A stretch of DNA of 64,000 bases. Source: an uncultured Oscillospiraceae bacterium. Its GTDB lineage: Bacteria; Bacillota; Clostridia; Oscillospirales; Oscillospiraceae. The stretch covers positions 1 to 64,000 of the forward strand of contig CALXDJ010000010.1 of assembly GCA_944387035.1 (NCBI GenBank), read 5' to 3'. Made by a program: the position numbers and the translations under genes. Of this stretch, positions 8,084-17,453 are shown one piece after another. Under the pieces are notes generated by a model. The model worked only from the letters and a program-made list of their open reading frames with translations, had not been told where the DNA came from and ran no database searches. Numbering within the stretch: position 1 is the first letter of the stretch; each line of letters starts with the position of its first letter.

Positions 8084-9366
8084 CAGATGGCCTCCAGTGC
8101 TTGCCGGAGATCGTCGATGAGGTCCTCCTTGTTTTCCAGACCGCAGGACAGGCGGATCAGCCCGGCGGGGATGCCTGCTTCCTGAAGCTGCTCCTCTGTC
8201 ATCTGGCGATGGGTGGAGGTGGCGGGATTGAGGCAGCAGGTCCGGGCGTCGGCCACATGGGTTTCGATGGCGGCCAGACGCAGGTGGCTCATGAAGACCT
8301 CGGCGGCGGGACGGCCGCCCTTGACCTCGAAGGAGACCACGCCGCAGGAGCCGTGGGGCAGATACTTCTGGGCCAAAGCGTGATAGGGATCGCCGGGCAG
8401 ACCGCAGTAGTGAACGGCCTCCACCTTGGGATGGCTGGCCAGGAACTCCGCCACCGCCTGGCCGTTTTCGCAGTGCCGGGCCATACGCACATGCAGGCTC
8501 TCCAGACCCAGGTTCAGATAGAACGCGCTCTGGGGGGACTGGGTGCAGCCAAAGTCCCGCATCAGCTGGGCGGTGCACTTGGTGATGAAGGCGCCGGCCT
8601 GGCCGAACTTCTCAGCGTAGGTGATGCCGTGATAGCTCTCGTCGGGGGTGCACAGGCCGGGGAACTTGTCGGCGTGGGCCATCCAGTCGAACTTGCCGGA
8701 GTCCACAATGGCGCCGCCCACAGCCACGCCGTGGCCGTCCATGTACTTGGTGGTGGAGTGGGTGACGATGTCGGCGCCCCAGTCGAAGGGGCGGCATCCC
8801 ACGGGGGTGGCAAAGGTGTTGTCCACGATCAGGGGGACGCCGTGGGCATGGGCCGCGGCGGCAAAGCGCTCAATGTCCAGCACGGTCAGGGCGGGGTTGG
8901 CGATGGTCTCACCAAAGACGGCCTTGGTGTTGGGGCGGAAGGCGGCCTCCAGCTCCTCGTCGGAGCAGTCCGGAGAGACAAAGGTCACCTGGATGCCCAT
9001 TTTGGCCATGGTGACGGCGATGAGATTGAAGGTGCCGCCGTAGATGCTGGAGGAGGAGACGATGTGATCGCCGCAGGTGGCGATGTTGAACAGGGCGAAG
9101 AAGTTGGCCGCCTGACCGGAGGAGGTCAGCATGGCGGCGGTGCCGCCTTCCAGCGCGGCGATCTTGGCCGCCACGTAGTCGCAGGTGGGATTCTGGAGCC
9201 GGGAGTAGAAATATCCGTTGGCCTCCAGGTCGAAGAGCTTGCCCATGTCCTGAGAGGTGGCATACTTGAAGGTGGTGGACTGGACAATGGGGATCTGGCG
9301 GGGTTCACCGTTGCCGGGGGTGTAGCCCCCCTGGACGCAAAGAGTTTCGGGACGATAGTGCTGCAT
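8083..9366 (-). CDS. metY: O-acetylhomoserine sulfhydrylase
   Basis: A 427-residue PLP enzyme of the Cys/Met metabolism family that makes homocysteine from O-acetylhomoserine and sulfide. Visible features are Q-S-T-T-F-K-Y near the N-terminus, the tyrosine motif Y-F-Y-S-R, the cofactor region S-S-G-Q-A-A, and the PLP lysine in H-S-T-T-K-Y near residue 208. Length and the long central insert suit MetY rather than MetB or MetC. The start at 9366 has AAGGAG seven to eight bases upstream. It is first gene of the T-box-controlled metY-metA operon and overlaps metA by one base. Confidence 0.95.
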   Translation of the reverse strand: MQHYRPETLCVQGGYTPGNGEPRQIPIVQSTTFKYATSQDMGKLFDLEANGYFYSRLQNPTCDYVAAKIAALEGGTAAMLTSSGQAANFFALFNIATCGDHIVSSSSIYGGTFNLIAVTMAKMGIQVTFVSPDCSDEELEAAFRPNTKAVFGETIANPALTVLDIERFAAAAHAHGVPLIVDNTFATPVGCRPFDWGADIVTHSTTKYMDGHGVAVGGAIVDSGKFDWMAHADKFPGLCTPDESYHGITYAEKFGQAGAFITKCTAQLMRDFGCTQSPQSAFYLNLGLESLHVRMARHCENGQAVAEFLASHPKVEAVHYCGLPGDPYHALAQKYLPHGSCGVVSFEVKGGRPAAEVFMSHLRLAAIETHVADARTCCLNPATSTHRQMTEEQLQEAGIPAGLIRLSCGLENKEDLIDDLRQALEAI

Positions 9367-9399
9367 GATCAATTGCTCCTTTCTAGAGTCCATGGAACG

Positions 9400-9674
9400 A
9401 AAAAACGGCTTTCGTCCCAAAGAAAGTTCCTTGAGACGAAAGCCGTACAATGCTTCCGCGGTACCACTCAAATTGCGGTGGTCCAAGACCATCCGCCACT
9501 CATAGGGTCCAACAACCCCTTCGCCCTAACGCGGCGCATACGGGGCGCCCTAGGGCGTTTCCGCCTTCGAACGTCCGGCTCGGGAGCCATAGGAGCCGGG
9601 AAGTTCCGCCGCCGGCTCGCACCATCCGCCGGTTCTCTGAGGCATCCGTTCCTGTCCCTCTCCGTCATTGCTTT
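9400..9674 (-). promoter_or_regulatory. T-box riboswitch, methionine type
   Basis: On the minus strand the leader contains the diagnostic T-box sequence AATTTGAGTGGTACCGCG (9457-9474), which pairs with the CCA end of uncharged tRNA. Upstream are stem I hallmarks (CAGAGAACCGG and GGTGCGA). Downstream is an intrinsic terminator: CGGCTTTCGTC (9406-9416) pairs with GACGAAAGCCG (9435-9445), with a U-run at 9400-9405. The likely specifier codon is ATG at 9588-9590 within C-T-C-C-T-A-T-G-G-C. tRNA-Met sensing also fits the downstream metY-metA. The specifier position is inferred from sequence, not from a folded model. Confidence 0.9.
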
Positions 9675-9680
9675 GGGCCT

Positions 9681-9709
9681 ATTATAAAAAGCGGGACCGG
9701 GTTTGTCAA
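9681..9709 (-). promoter_or_regulatory. σA promoter of the metY-metA operon
   Basis: On the minus strand TTGACA (9704-9709) and TATAAT (9681-9686) are exact consensus hexamers 17 bases apart. The -35 overlaps the last codons of mscS. Confidence 0.92.
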
Positions 9710-10524
9710 CTGTGTTTTTCCACAAGATGCACGTTGAGATGGTCGTACGTCATCTCCACGCCGTTTTGGGCAAAGGCCGTGCGCAGGTGTTCGTTGAGGT
9801 CAAAATGCACCTGCCAGTAATGCTCCACCGTGGCCCAGCAGTAAACGGTATACTCGATGGAGCTGGAGCCATATTCCGTGAGATAGATGCTGGGAGCAGG
9901 GTCCTCCAGGACGTTTTCCGTTGCCTCCAAAGCCTGGCGGCAGGCGGCCTTGACGGTTTCCGTGGGGGCGTCGTAGGAGGCGGTGATCTTCCGGGTGACC
10001 CGGCGGCGGCCCAGGACGGTGTAATTGGTCATCCGGGAGCTGGCCAGCTCCTTGTTGGGCAGCATGACCATAAGGCCGTCGGGCGTGACCAGTTTGGTAT
10101 GATTGAGGGAGATCTCGTCCACCGTGCCGGAGGTGCCGGAAACTTCCACAAAGTCTCCGATGGCAAAGGGGTGGGACGAGAGAATCACCAGTCCGCCGGC
10201 TACGTTGCCCAGGATATCCTCGGCTGCCAGGGTAATGCCCAGAGACCCCACAGACAGCAGAGCCACCAGAGAGGTCATGTTGATGTGCAGGCAGTCGGCC
10301 ACAATCAGCGCGGTGACAATATAGAGCAGCAGCCGGATCCCGGCAAGGATATATTTTTGTACCCGCTGGTCCAGCTTGGAGCCGGCGAGCAGCTTCCTTG
10401 TCAGCTTGAGCAGTACCCGCACCACCACCAAGCAGATCAGCAGGGTCACAGCAGCGGAGAGGATGGCACTGATGGAAAAGGTGCCGATGGTTTGCGTGAG
10501 GAGGGATGAGAGCTGAGAGGACAT
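9706..10524 (-). CDS. mscS: small-conductance mechanosensitive channel MscS
   Basis: A 272-residue MscS-family channel that opens on membrane tension and releases solutes under osmotic downshock. It has three transmembrane helices (about residues 14-37, 58-78 and 84-113). The pore-lining third helix has the Gly/Ala-rich run V-G-S-L-G-I-T-L-A-A-E-D. The cytosolic β domain follows with V-D-E-I-S-L-N-H-T and the L-P-N-K motif. Start at 10524 is chosen because AGGAG lies eight bases upstream. The alternative GTG at 10533 would sit inside that ribosome binding site. Length is typical of minimal MscS proteins. Confidence 0.93.
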   Translation of the reverse strand: MSSQLSSLLTQTIGTFSISAILSAAVTLLICLVVVRVLLKLTRKLLAGSKLDQRVQKYILAGIRLLLYIVTALIVADCLHINMTSLVALLSVGSLGITLAAEDILGNVAGGLVILSSHPFAIGDFVEVSGTSGTVDEISLNHTKLVTPDGLMVMLPNKELASSRMTNYTVLGRRRVTRKITASYDAPTETVKAACRQALEATENVLEDPAPSIYLTEYGSSSIEYTVYCWATVEHYWQVHFDLNEHLRTAFAQNGVEMTYDHLNVHLVEKHS

Positions 10525-10603
10525 GCAGATCACTCCTAATCCGAATTTCTACGATGTAAGCCTTGGGGAGTGTGGCTGCGGAGGGAAAGCGGTACGGCGC
10601 AAA

Positions 10604-10846
10604 TTATTGCATCGCTGCCTGGTTCCACTGCCACACGCACACGAAGATCAAAATGACACCCAGTATGAAAAAGAAGACCCGGCGGCTTTTCCGGCTGAAC
10701 CGCTGGCCGAAGGGGGAAGTGTCAGGGTCGCACAGCCAGTCCCAGTCGCGGGTGGAGCCGGTTACCAGCAGGGCGCCGGCGAGAAAAAGAATCCAGTTCC
10801 AGTATTGCTGGACCCAGGCAATGAATGCTGCGTCATAGTTGTTCAT
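10604..10846 (-). CDS. small two-helix membrane protein, Imm17-like
   Basis: An 80-residue protein with hydrophobic segments at about residues 15-30 and 57-74, separated by a loop with T-R-D-W-D-W-L and G-Q-R-F-S-R-K-S-R-R. The layout and the W-D-W-L / G-R..R pattern resemble immunity-17-type small membrane proteins of Clostridia. Similarity judged by eye is weak and no toxin gene is adjacent, so the function is open. AAAGGAG lies upstream of the ATG. It is transcribed toward mscS and ends 79 bases before it; the two may be cotranscribed. Confidence 0.6.
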   Translation of the reverse strand: MNNYDAAFIAWVQQYWNWILFLAGALLVTGSTRDWDWLCDPDTSPFGQRFSRKSRRVFFFILGVILIFVCVWQWNQAAMQ

Positions 10847-10910
10847 GTGTGTTGTCTCCTTTACGATGGCGCCGTGGAGGCGATGTAAAATCACCGGCTG
10901 CGGCAGAAGA

Positions 10911-10941
10911 AAAAAGGGGAGCTGCGGCAGCGCAGCTCCCC
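10911..10941 (-). terminator. intrinsic terminator of the TetR/MMPL/GLUG operon
   Basis: On the minus strand GGGGAGCTGCG and CGCAGCTCCCC (10916-10926 with 10931-10941) form an 11-bp stem with a four-base loop, followed by a U-run (the A-tract at 10911-10915). Confidence 0.88.
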
Positions 10942-10985
10942 TGCTGCATCCGGGCAATTGCATCCGCCTGCAATTGCGGAATCCG

Positions 10986-13900
10986 TCAGGACGGAATCAT
11001 CTGGTGTTCAGATTCCGGAGACCGGCGTCTTTTTCGCCGGATGATCCGGCCTACTATGCATAATACCACAACTGCACCTGCCAGGGAAACAACAATCCAC
11101 ACGCTAAGCGAAGTTTTTTCCATGAGTAAAATACGCCCTTGGGTGGGAGCGGAGAAGACCAGATAACTGCCGTCCTGCGTAGTGTCTACCCGGGTCCAGG
11201 TTCCGTCCTGATACACCGCGGCTGCCGGATGCTGCATTCCCTCCGCCCGCAGGCGGACCGTAAGCGTGTCTGCCTGACTGCCGGTTACGGTGTAGCTCCA
11301 GGCAGAACGCGGAGTATATCCGTCAATGCTCTGGCTGGGCGGCGTTTCTTCCTGCACGGTCAAAACGGCGTCAGGAGCAAAGGTGCCTTCCACAAGGATC
11401 TGGGCAATGCCCTCCTGGTCGGCCAGCGTGGAGGCCGGGGCGGAAAACTGCGCCTCCAGGACCATGGAACGCCGCAGATCCTGTGTGGGAAATGACGGCC
11501 ACTGCCCATACTGCCCGTTTTGCTGAGGGGCCTGGGGAATCTGGCTCAGGTCCAGGTTCTCCCCATAGGAAAAGGGAATTTCTGCTACGGTCTTGCCGTT
11601 TACCACAAACCGGCAGGAGAAGGTGAGAAAGTCAGCGGGGATGTAGCTGAGCTGAGAAAAGGCGGCAAAGTCCAGCCCCTGGGCGGATTGTGCATAATCC
11701 ACGCCATCCAGACCGGCCAGGTCCTCCAAAAGGTAGCGGTTGCCGGAAAGGGTTCCATCCGCCTGTCCGGCAATGGCACCTTGGCACTCTCCGTCACTGT
11801 CTGCCCGGACCATGGTGCGGCAGTCCGTGATGTCCTCGGCCAGACCGGCCACGCCGCCCAGCCAGCTCTCGGCAGTGAGATCCACAAGGGCTGCGCAGCG
11901 CTCCACCGTGCCCCGGGTGCGGCCGGCGATGCCGCCGCAGTAGTCCCCGCCGGTTTCCACGCTTCCCCGGGCGGCACATTCCAAAATGGCGCCGGCTTCA
12001 CACCGGCCGGCCACGCCGCCGCCGCACTCGTTTTTGACCGTTACCGTTCCGTCAAACCGGCACGCCCGGATTACGGCCCGCAAGGTGGCATAGACGTCGC
12101 TGAGCAGTTCCACATCGCCCAAATCAAAGGTGGCTTCGGGGTCATCCCCCAGTTCAGGAGACACGGCACCCACAATTCCGCCGGTATTGGAGTCTCCCGA
12201 TACCGTTCCGGAAGCGCTACAGTTTTGAATCAGGCCGGGACCTGTATCGACCTCGTCGGTCAGATCGGTCACCGTCAGCTCCGGTTCGGCGCTCAGATCC
12301 AGGATTGCCTGGCGCACCAGGTCCATTTGATCCAGAATGTCCTGACTGGTTGCATAGAGTGCGTCATTGTCCGCTTCTACCGACTGGGTGATTCTATCCA
12401 CCCGGTCCTGAATCACGGTGAACTCCTGATTGATGTCGTCCACAGCGGATTGCGCCTTGTCGCCCAGAGTGTCGGTATAGTCCTTGAGCAGATCCCGAAT
12501 CTGATCAGATTCCCGGCTGACAGCATCCAGGTCATTCTGCGCGGAGTCGGACAGGTGCGTAAACGCGTCTGTCAGGTCCGTCAGAGCGCGGTAGAGTTTG
12601 GATTGGGCCTTGTCAATGGCGGAGCCGGTTTGCCCCAGATCAGAGGAGGTATCCTGATAGATTTTCTTCCACTGTTCGACGAGCTGCGCAGCCAGCCGGG
12701 GACATTCTTCCAATGCGTCGGCAATGGCCGTGATGTGGTCCTTCAGCGCCAGGGAGGGAAAGGGAACCTGAAGTGCCGCCTCATAGTCTCCGGCGGCAAT
12801 GAGACGGGAGACCTCCGCCACGTACTCCCTCAGGGCGGTCAGCTCCTGGAGAATGGCCTGGCGGTGTGTATGAATTTCCTCAAACAGCGCGCGAATTTTT
12901 TTGACCGTATCTTCCAGAGATTGAATGGATTGTTTCAGACCGCTGTCTGCCTGCTTGGCCAGGGCCTCCAGCTCGTCGAGCAGGGTGTCCGACTGATCCA
13001 GCGCCTCCTGCAGTGCGTCGCTTGCGTCGTCACTGAACCGATCTGCGTGGGATTGCAGAGCGTCCAGACTGTCACTGATGGCGGTAATGTGCTGATAAAG
13101 CGCATCGGACATGTTGCGAAAATCCGTATGTCCCTCACTGCCGGCAGCGTGGGTACGGTCCTGGATGGCGGAGAGTGCATCGTGGATGACCTGCGCATCC
13201 TCTGTTCCGCGGCTGACCATATCATTGACCTGGCTGGCAAAGCGGTCCAGCTGGTCGAACAAGGCGGACATACTGTCGGCAAGCTGCTGGGAGGGGGAGG
13301 GGCCGTAAGTAAGACTGGTATAGGGCTCAAACTGACCGGCAATGCCGCCCACATCCTTGCGCCCCTGGATAGGGCCGGTGTTGGTGCACTCGGAAATTTC
13401 GCCGGACTGCAGCCCGGCGATGCCGCCCATGTTGTAGCCCACATGCTGATACCCCACCGAGCCGGTGTTGCTGCAGCCCCGGATGGTTCCGCGGGAAAGT
13501 CCGGCAATGCCGCCGACGTTGGTGGGGGTATCCTGGTCGGCCTCCACATTGAGATCGCCGGTATTGCTGCAGCGCTCCACCGTGCCCAGATTTTCACCGG
13601 CAATGCCGCCGACATTGTATACGCCGGCAACATCAGCCGAGCTGGTGCAGGAAATGAGACTGCCGCTCTCGCTGTTGAACCCGACCAGGCCGCCGATATC
13701 TTCCTGGCCTGTGACGGAGCCCTGGGCTGTACAGCGGCGCACGGTGCCATAGTTTTCACCGGCCAGCAGGCCTGCTTCATTGGCAGAACCCTGTGGGCAG
13801 AGGGTGCCCTCCACTGTCAGATCCTCTACCACGGCGCTGGCACTGAGCGTGCGGAACAGGCCGACCTTGGAGCCCTTTGTCTCCAGAGACAGACCGGAGA

Positions 13901-14159
13901 TCGTGTGGCCGTTGCCGTGAAAGGTCCCTTGAAAGATGGGAACCGGTGTGATCTCCTCATTGCTCAGATCCAGGTCAGCGGTGAGTTCCACGGTGATGCC
14001 CTGGGACCAGGTGTCCCGGGTGCACTGCTTGGAAAACTGGACAAAGTCCTGCACACTGGAAATAGTAACCGTGTCGGCGGCTGCGGCGGCGGGCAGGGTC
14101 AGGGTACAAAGCAGAGCCAGTGCTGTGAGAAAAGCGGCTCCGCGCCGAAGCTGTTTCAT
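10986..14159 (-). CDS. membrane-anchored GLUG-repeat/coiled-coil surface protein
   Basis: A 1057-residue exported protein. A signal peptide covers about 1-28 (ends A-A-A-A-A). GLUG-type β-helix repeats (G-G-I-A-G and similar, each followed by a C-x-N/S-T-G turn) fill about 125-280. A long helical, Gln/Asp-rich region predicted as coiled coil covers about 285-640. A second GLUG block covers about 650-790, then a β-rich region. A transmembrane helix at about 1018-1040 is followed by a basic tail R-R-K-R-R-R. It is translationally coupled to the MMPL transporter (ATGA overlap at 14156-14159), so it probably works with that transporter outside the membrane. No enzymatic motif is seen. It may be adhesin-like or a periplasm-like adaptor; this is inference. 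Confidence 0.85.
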   Translation of the reverse strand: MKQLRRGAAFLTALALLCTLTLPAAAAADTVTISSVQDFVQFSKQCTRDTWSQGITVELTADLDLSNEEITPVPIFQGTFHGNGHTISGLSLETKGSKVGLFRTLSASAVVEDLTVEGTLCPQGSANEAGLLAGENYGTVRRCTAQGSVTGQEDIGGLVGFNSESGSLISCTSSADVAGVYNVGGIAGENLGTVERCSNTGDLNVEADQDTPTNVGGIAGLSRGTIRGCSNTGSVGYQHVGYNMGGIAGLQSGEISECTNTGPIQGRKDVGGIAGQFEPYTSLTYGPSPSQQLADSMSALFDQLDRFASQVNDMVSRGTEDAQVIHDALSAIQDRTHAAGSEGHTDFRNMSDALYQHITAISDSLDALQSHADRFSDDASDALQEALDQSDTLLDELEALAKQADSGLKQSIQSLEDTVKKIRALFEEIHTHRQAILQELTALREYVAEVSRLIAAGDYEAALQVPFPSLALKDHITAIADALEECPRLAAQLVEQWKKIYQDTSSDLGQTGSAIDKAQSKLYRALTDLTDAFTHLSDSAQNDLDAVSRESDQIRDLLKDYTDTLGDKAQSAVDDINQEFTVIQDRVDRITQSVEADNDALYATSQDILDQMDLVRQAILDLSAEPELTVTDLTDEVDTGPGLIQNCSASGTVSGDSNTGGIVGAVSPELGDDPEATFDLGDVELLSDVYATLRAVIRACRFDGTVTVKNECGGGVAGRCEAGAILECAARGSVETGGDYCGGIAGRTRGTVERCAALVDLTAESWLGGVAGLAEDITDCRTMVRADSDGECQGAIAGQADGTLSGNRYLLEDLAGLDGVDYAQSAQGLDFAAFSQLSYIPADFLTFSCRFVVNGKTVAEIPFSYGENLDLSQIPQAPQQNGQYGQWPSFPTQDLRRSMVLEAQFSAPASTLADQEGIAQILVEGTFAPDAVLTVQEETPPSQSIDGYTPRSAWSYTVTGSQADTLTVRLRAEGMQHPAAAVYQDGTWTRVDTTQDGSYLVFSAPTQGRILLMEKTSLSVWIVVSLAGAVVVLCIVGRIIRRKRRRSPESEHQMIPS

Positions 14160-16603
14160 GATGGATGGACCTCCTGTTCCTGCTCCGGTTCCGGTTTTTG
14201 GTGCTTGCTCTCAATGAGTGCATCCACGCTGCCGTGGAGCACGCCCTTGAACTCGCCGTCTACAAAGCCGGACACATGGCCCCGGATATGGCCGTCCAGA
14301 CGCATGGTGCCCTGGTTGAATCTCTGCTTGCGGTCCCGGTTGAGGGTAATGGCGGTACGCTCAATGAGGGCGTCGCCCAGCATCAAAAACTGCGGCAGCA
14401 CCGTCATGACCAGGATGATGGAGGTTACGGTGCCCCGTCCCAGGGTTTGGCCCACGGAGCCGATGGTGGCATCGGTGGAAATACCGCCGATGAGGAAACC
14501 GGCCACTGCCATAATGGTGCCCGAGGTCAGGATCGTGGGGAAGCTTTGACTCAAAGCTTCCACCGCTGCCTGTTTGCGCTCCATACTGCCTTTGAGCTCC
14601 AGGTAGCGGTTGGTGATGACAATGGCGTAGTCAATGGTAGCACCCATCTGAATGGAACTGACCACCAGATAGCTCAGGAAAAAGAGGTTGGTGTCGGTCA
14701 GAACCGGTACCGAGAAGTTGATCCAGATGGAGCCCTGAATGGTCAGAACCAGCAAAATGGGCAGACCTGCCGACTTAAAGGTAAAGAGCAGGATGACCAT
14801 GACAAACAGCGCAGTGAGAATGCTGATTTTCAGGTTGTCGCCGGCGAAGGAATTGGCCAGATCGAAGGCGTTGGTGGAGTTGCCCACCAGAATGACATCG
14901 TCCCCGTAATAGGTCTGGGCAATGGCGCGGATCTGATCCAACAGGGCATAGGTATCGTCACCTTCGGTGGGAACGTCGGCTACGAACACCAGCCGGGACC
15001 AGTGCTCCCCCCGCAGCTGCTCCAATCCCACATCCAGCTGTTCCTGCAGATCGTCCACTTTGTCCGCCTGTTCGCCGGTCAAACTGACGACGCCCTTGTC
15101 TTTTTGCTCCAGCAAAAATTCAAAAACATCAATGAGCGGAACGGAATAGTCGTCCGGATCCTGAAAAATGGCGCCGTATTCCTCCACGCTCAGACCGTAA
15201 GCCTGGTAGAGCAGACGGGCCAGCTCGATATCCACGCCGGCCAGCTCGGAAAACTGCCGGGGGTTCAGCTCATCCGTCAGCATCCAATCGTCTTCCACCT
15301 CAATGTTGGCAAGACCGGTGGCCTGCGTGACCTGGGGCAATAGGGCGACCCGCTCCAAAATATGCTGTTCCTTCTCATAATCCCCCTGGGGAACCAAGAC
15401 CGCAATGGTGTTTTTGGACCCAAAGGTATCAGCAACCTTTTCGTCTGCAATCCGCCAGTCGGGCTTGTTGTCAAAATCGGTGTCATTGGCGTCAAAGACA
15501 TAGTCGCACCGGGCGGAGAGAATGGCCGATGCGGCAACGATCACCAAAAAGACAGGGGGCATCACGTAGCGCAGCCGCACGATCACCTTGCCCCAGAAGT
15601 TGATTTTAGGCACCAGACTGCGGTGCCGGGTACGGTCGATGGGGCCACTGAAGAGCATCAGCAATCCGGGCATGAGCAAAAACACGCACAGCATGGAGCA
15701 GATGATGCCTTTGGAAAGCACGATGCCCATATCAAAGCCGATGCGCAGCTGCATGAGCATCAGTGTTACCATGCCGGAAATGGTGGTCAGGCTGGAGGAG
15801 GAGATCTCCACAATGGCCTTGCTCAGTGCGGAAATATCGGCCTCCCGGGGATCCAGCCCGTTGTCGCGTTCCTCCATATACCGGTGACAGAAGATGATGG
15901 CGTAGTCGATGGCCAGTGCCAGCTGCAAAACCACGGCGATGGAATTGGTGATAAAGGAGATCGTGCCGAAGAGGAAGTTGGTGCCCATGTTCAGCACGGC
16001 TGCGACAACAAAGACGATGAGGTAGACGGGAACTTCCATATAGCTTTTGGAAGTGAACAGCAGAACCACCACGATGACCACAGCGGCGATGAGCAGGATC
16101 ACCGTCATTTCCTGCTGGAGTGTGACCGACTCATCCCGTCCGATCTGTGTGGAGGCGTATACGTCATAGCCGTCCAGGGCGGCAAGCACCTGGTTCATGG
16201 CCTCTATGGTGGCCGGGTCGGTTTCCTCGGCGTCAAAGGAGATGGTAAAGAGGGCGGAGGATTGTTTGTAGTGCTCCTGCGTGTCATCAAATACCACCTC
16301 GGAGACGCCGGAGATTCCTTCCAGCTTTTCCGATAGTTCCAGGGCAGTCTGATAAGTCACGTTGGACACCATCACATTGGCACTCCCCAACGTGATGAAT
16401 TCCTCCTCCATGATGGTCAGGCCCCGCCGGGTTTCGGTCTGGGCGGGGAGATAGGAGGTAATGTCATTATTGATCTGCACTTTGTTGATGGAAGCGGCGC
16501 AGAAGAGAAAGGCGGCAATGAAAATGAGATAAAAGGCTTTCCGCTTGTCAACAATGAAGCGGGCGATTTTCGTCATGGGACTTTCGGTGCGTTTTTCCTG
16601 CAT
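14156..16603 (-). CDS. MMPL/RND-family transporter
   Basis: An 815-residue transporter of the RND superfamily, MMPL branch (YdfJ/HpnN-like). It has the duplicated plan of one N-terminal helix, an extracellular domain, and five further helices, repeated twice. Helix clusters fall near residues 24-42, 165-330, 350-372 and 570-740. Conserved intramembrane motifs A-L-A-I-D-Y-A-I and A-T-I-D-Y-A-I-V carry the family aspartate of each half. The C-terminal 60 residues are hydrophilic, ending in a Glu/Gln/Pro-rich tail. Such proteins export lipids or drugs; the substrate is unknown here. It sits between a TetR regulator (nine bases upstream) and the coupled GLUG protein. Confidence 0.92.
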   Translation of the reverse strand: MQEKRTESPMTKIARFIVDKRKAFYLIFIAAFLFCAASINKVQINNDITSYLPAQTETRRGLTIMEEEFITLGSANVMVSNVTYQTALELSEKLEGISGVSEVVFDDTQEHYKQSSALFTISFDAEETDPATIEAMNQVLAALDGYDVYASTQIGRDESVTLQQEMTVILLIAAVVIVVVLLFTSKSYMEVPVYLIVFVVAAVLNMGTNFLFGTISFITNSIAVVLQLALAIDYAIIFCHRYMEERDNGLDPREADISALSKAIVEISSSSLTTISGMVTLMLMQLRIGFDMGIVLSKGIICSMLCVFLLMPGLLMLFSGPIDRTRHRSLVPKINFWGKVIVRLRYVMPPVFLVIVAASAILSARCDYVFDANDTDFDNKPDWRIADEKVADTFGSKNTIAVLVPQGDYEKEQHILERVALLPQVTQATGLANIEVEDDWMLTDELNPRQFSELAGVDIELARLLYQAYGLSVEEYGAIFQDPDDYSVPLIDVFEFLLEQKDKGVVSLTGEQADKVDDLQEQLDVGLEQLRGEHWSRLVFVADVPTEGDDTYALLDQIRAIAQTYYGDDVILVGNSTNAFDLANSFAGDNLKISILTALFVMVILLFTFKSAGLPILLVLTIQGSIWINFSVPVLTDTNLFFLSYLVVSSIQMGATIDYAIVITNRYLELKGSMERKQAAVEALSQSFPTILTSGTIMAVAGFLIGGISTDATIGSVGQTLGRGTVTSIILVMTVLPQFLMLGDALIERTAITLNRDRKQRFNQGTMRLDGHIRGHVSGFVDGEFKGVLHGSVDALIESKHQKPEPEQEQEVHPS

Positions 16604-16612
16604 AGTTGTGCC

Positions 16613-17188
16613 TCACTGAATGGGAATGAATTGCTCCAAATTAGCCAGAAGGTGACTGGCTGGCAGCGGGGGCTCGCTGGAGAGCCACCAGCGGATCAGA
16701 GAGAGCATGGCTCCGGCATAAAAGCGGGCGGCGACTTCCGGATCCACCTGCGGGGAGACTGCCCGAAAGCGGGGTTCGGAAAGCAGACGGCAGAGTTCCC
16801 CGGCAGCACACGCTTCCAGAGTTTGAACGCGGGTGTCGGCGCCGCTGTTGAGGCAGGCCCGGTACAGAGTCCGGTGCTGAGCAAAGAACTGAAAGACATT
16901 TTGGGCAGCTGTCAGCAGATATTCCCGGGGGCTGCGGTCCGGATCCTGAGGCAGGCAGGTGGCGACACATTCTTGTTCCAGCCCCTCCAGGAGATAATGC
17001 AGCAGTTCCTGTTTGTCGTTGAAATGCGCGTAAAAGGTGGTGCGGTGTACCATGGCACGGCGGCAGATATCCACAACCGACAACTCCTGAAAGGGGCGTT
17101 CTGTCAGAAGCTGTGCCAAGGCTTCCACAAGAAGCCTGCGGGTTTTTTTCTGTCGTAAGTCCAAATGATCTTCGTTTTGATAGTTCAT
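16613..17188 (-). CDS. TetR/AcrR-family transcriptional regulator
   Basis: A 191-residue TetR-type repressor. The N-terminal helix-turn-helix is clear: T-R-R-L-L-V-E-A-L, then L-S-V-V-D-I-C-R-R-A and H-R-T-T-F-Y-A-H-F. It is followed by a ligand-binding helical domain with a C-terminal TetR_C pattern (F-Y-A-G-A-M-L-S-L-I-R-W-W). The ATG at 17188 is preferred over 17194 because GGAGG is seven bases from the first and only one from the second. It is first gene of the operon with the MMPL transporter and GLUG protein. A palindrome overlapping its own promoter suggests autoregulation. Confidence 0.92.
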   Translation of the reverse strand: MNYQNEDHLDLRQKKTRRLLVEALAQLLTERPFQELSVVDICRRAMVHRTTFYAHFNDKQELLHYLLEGLEQECVATCLPQDPDRSPREYLLTAAQNVFQFFAQHRTLYRACLNSGADTRVQTLEACAAGELCRLLSEPRFRAVSPQVDPEVAARFYAGAMLSLIRWWLSSEPPLPASHLLANLEQFIPIQ

Positions 17189-17216
17189 GATCATGCCTCC
17201 GATATCAGGTGGAGCT

Positions 17217-17266
17217 ATCATAGTACTTTAATCTACACTTGTCAATATATTATACATTTGTAGATT
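17217..17266 (-). promoter_or_regulatory. promoter and palindromic operator of the TetR operon
   Basis: Minus-strand TTGACA (17240-17245) and TATGAT (17217-17222) are 17 bases apart. An inverted repeat AATCTACA (17230-17237) / TGTAGATT (17259-17266) embraces the -35 region, with one arm inside the spacer. This is a typical TetR autorepression layout. The protein-site pairing is inferred from position. Confidence 0.75.
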
Positions 17267-17363
17267 TAATTCCAGGGAGAGTTTTGCCGATCAGGCCGGG
17301 GTACGGAGGAACGATAGGGGGATTGGAAAACTCGCCTGCAATGTCCGGGGCTGTGGGGGATAG

Positions 17364-17391
17364 AAAAAGCCGCCCCAAGAGGGCGGCTTTT
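17364..17391. terminator. intrinsic terminator-like hairpin
   Basis: AAAAGCCGCCC and GGGCGGCTTTT form a stem around CAAGA with A/T flanks. It lies between the divergent TetR promoter and the end of the tRNA-Leu transcript, and probably insulates the two. Apart from this and the tRNA terminator, 17267-17453 holds nothing I recognise. Confidence 0.75.
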
Positions 17392-17453
17392 CAAATCGAT
17401 TCCCGGCGGGGGGCTGTAATCGAAGAGGAGCAAAATGAGCAGGTGCGGACCAG

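Noticed and set aside
8101..9687. A plus-strand open frame across metY and the T-box leader.
   Set aside because: Antisense to a clear PLP enzyme and to a structured leader; no start signal.
11520..14549. A plus-strand open frame of 1009 codons opposite the GLUG-repeat gene.
   Set aside because: It is a shadow of the real minus-strand gene, has no family pattern, and crosses two real genes.
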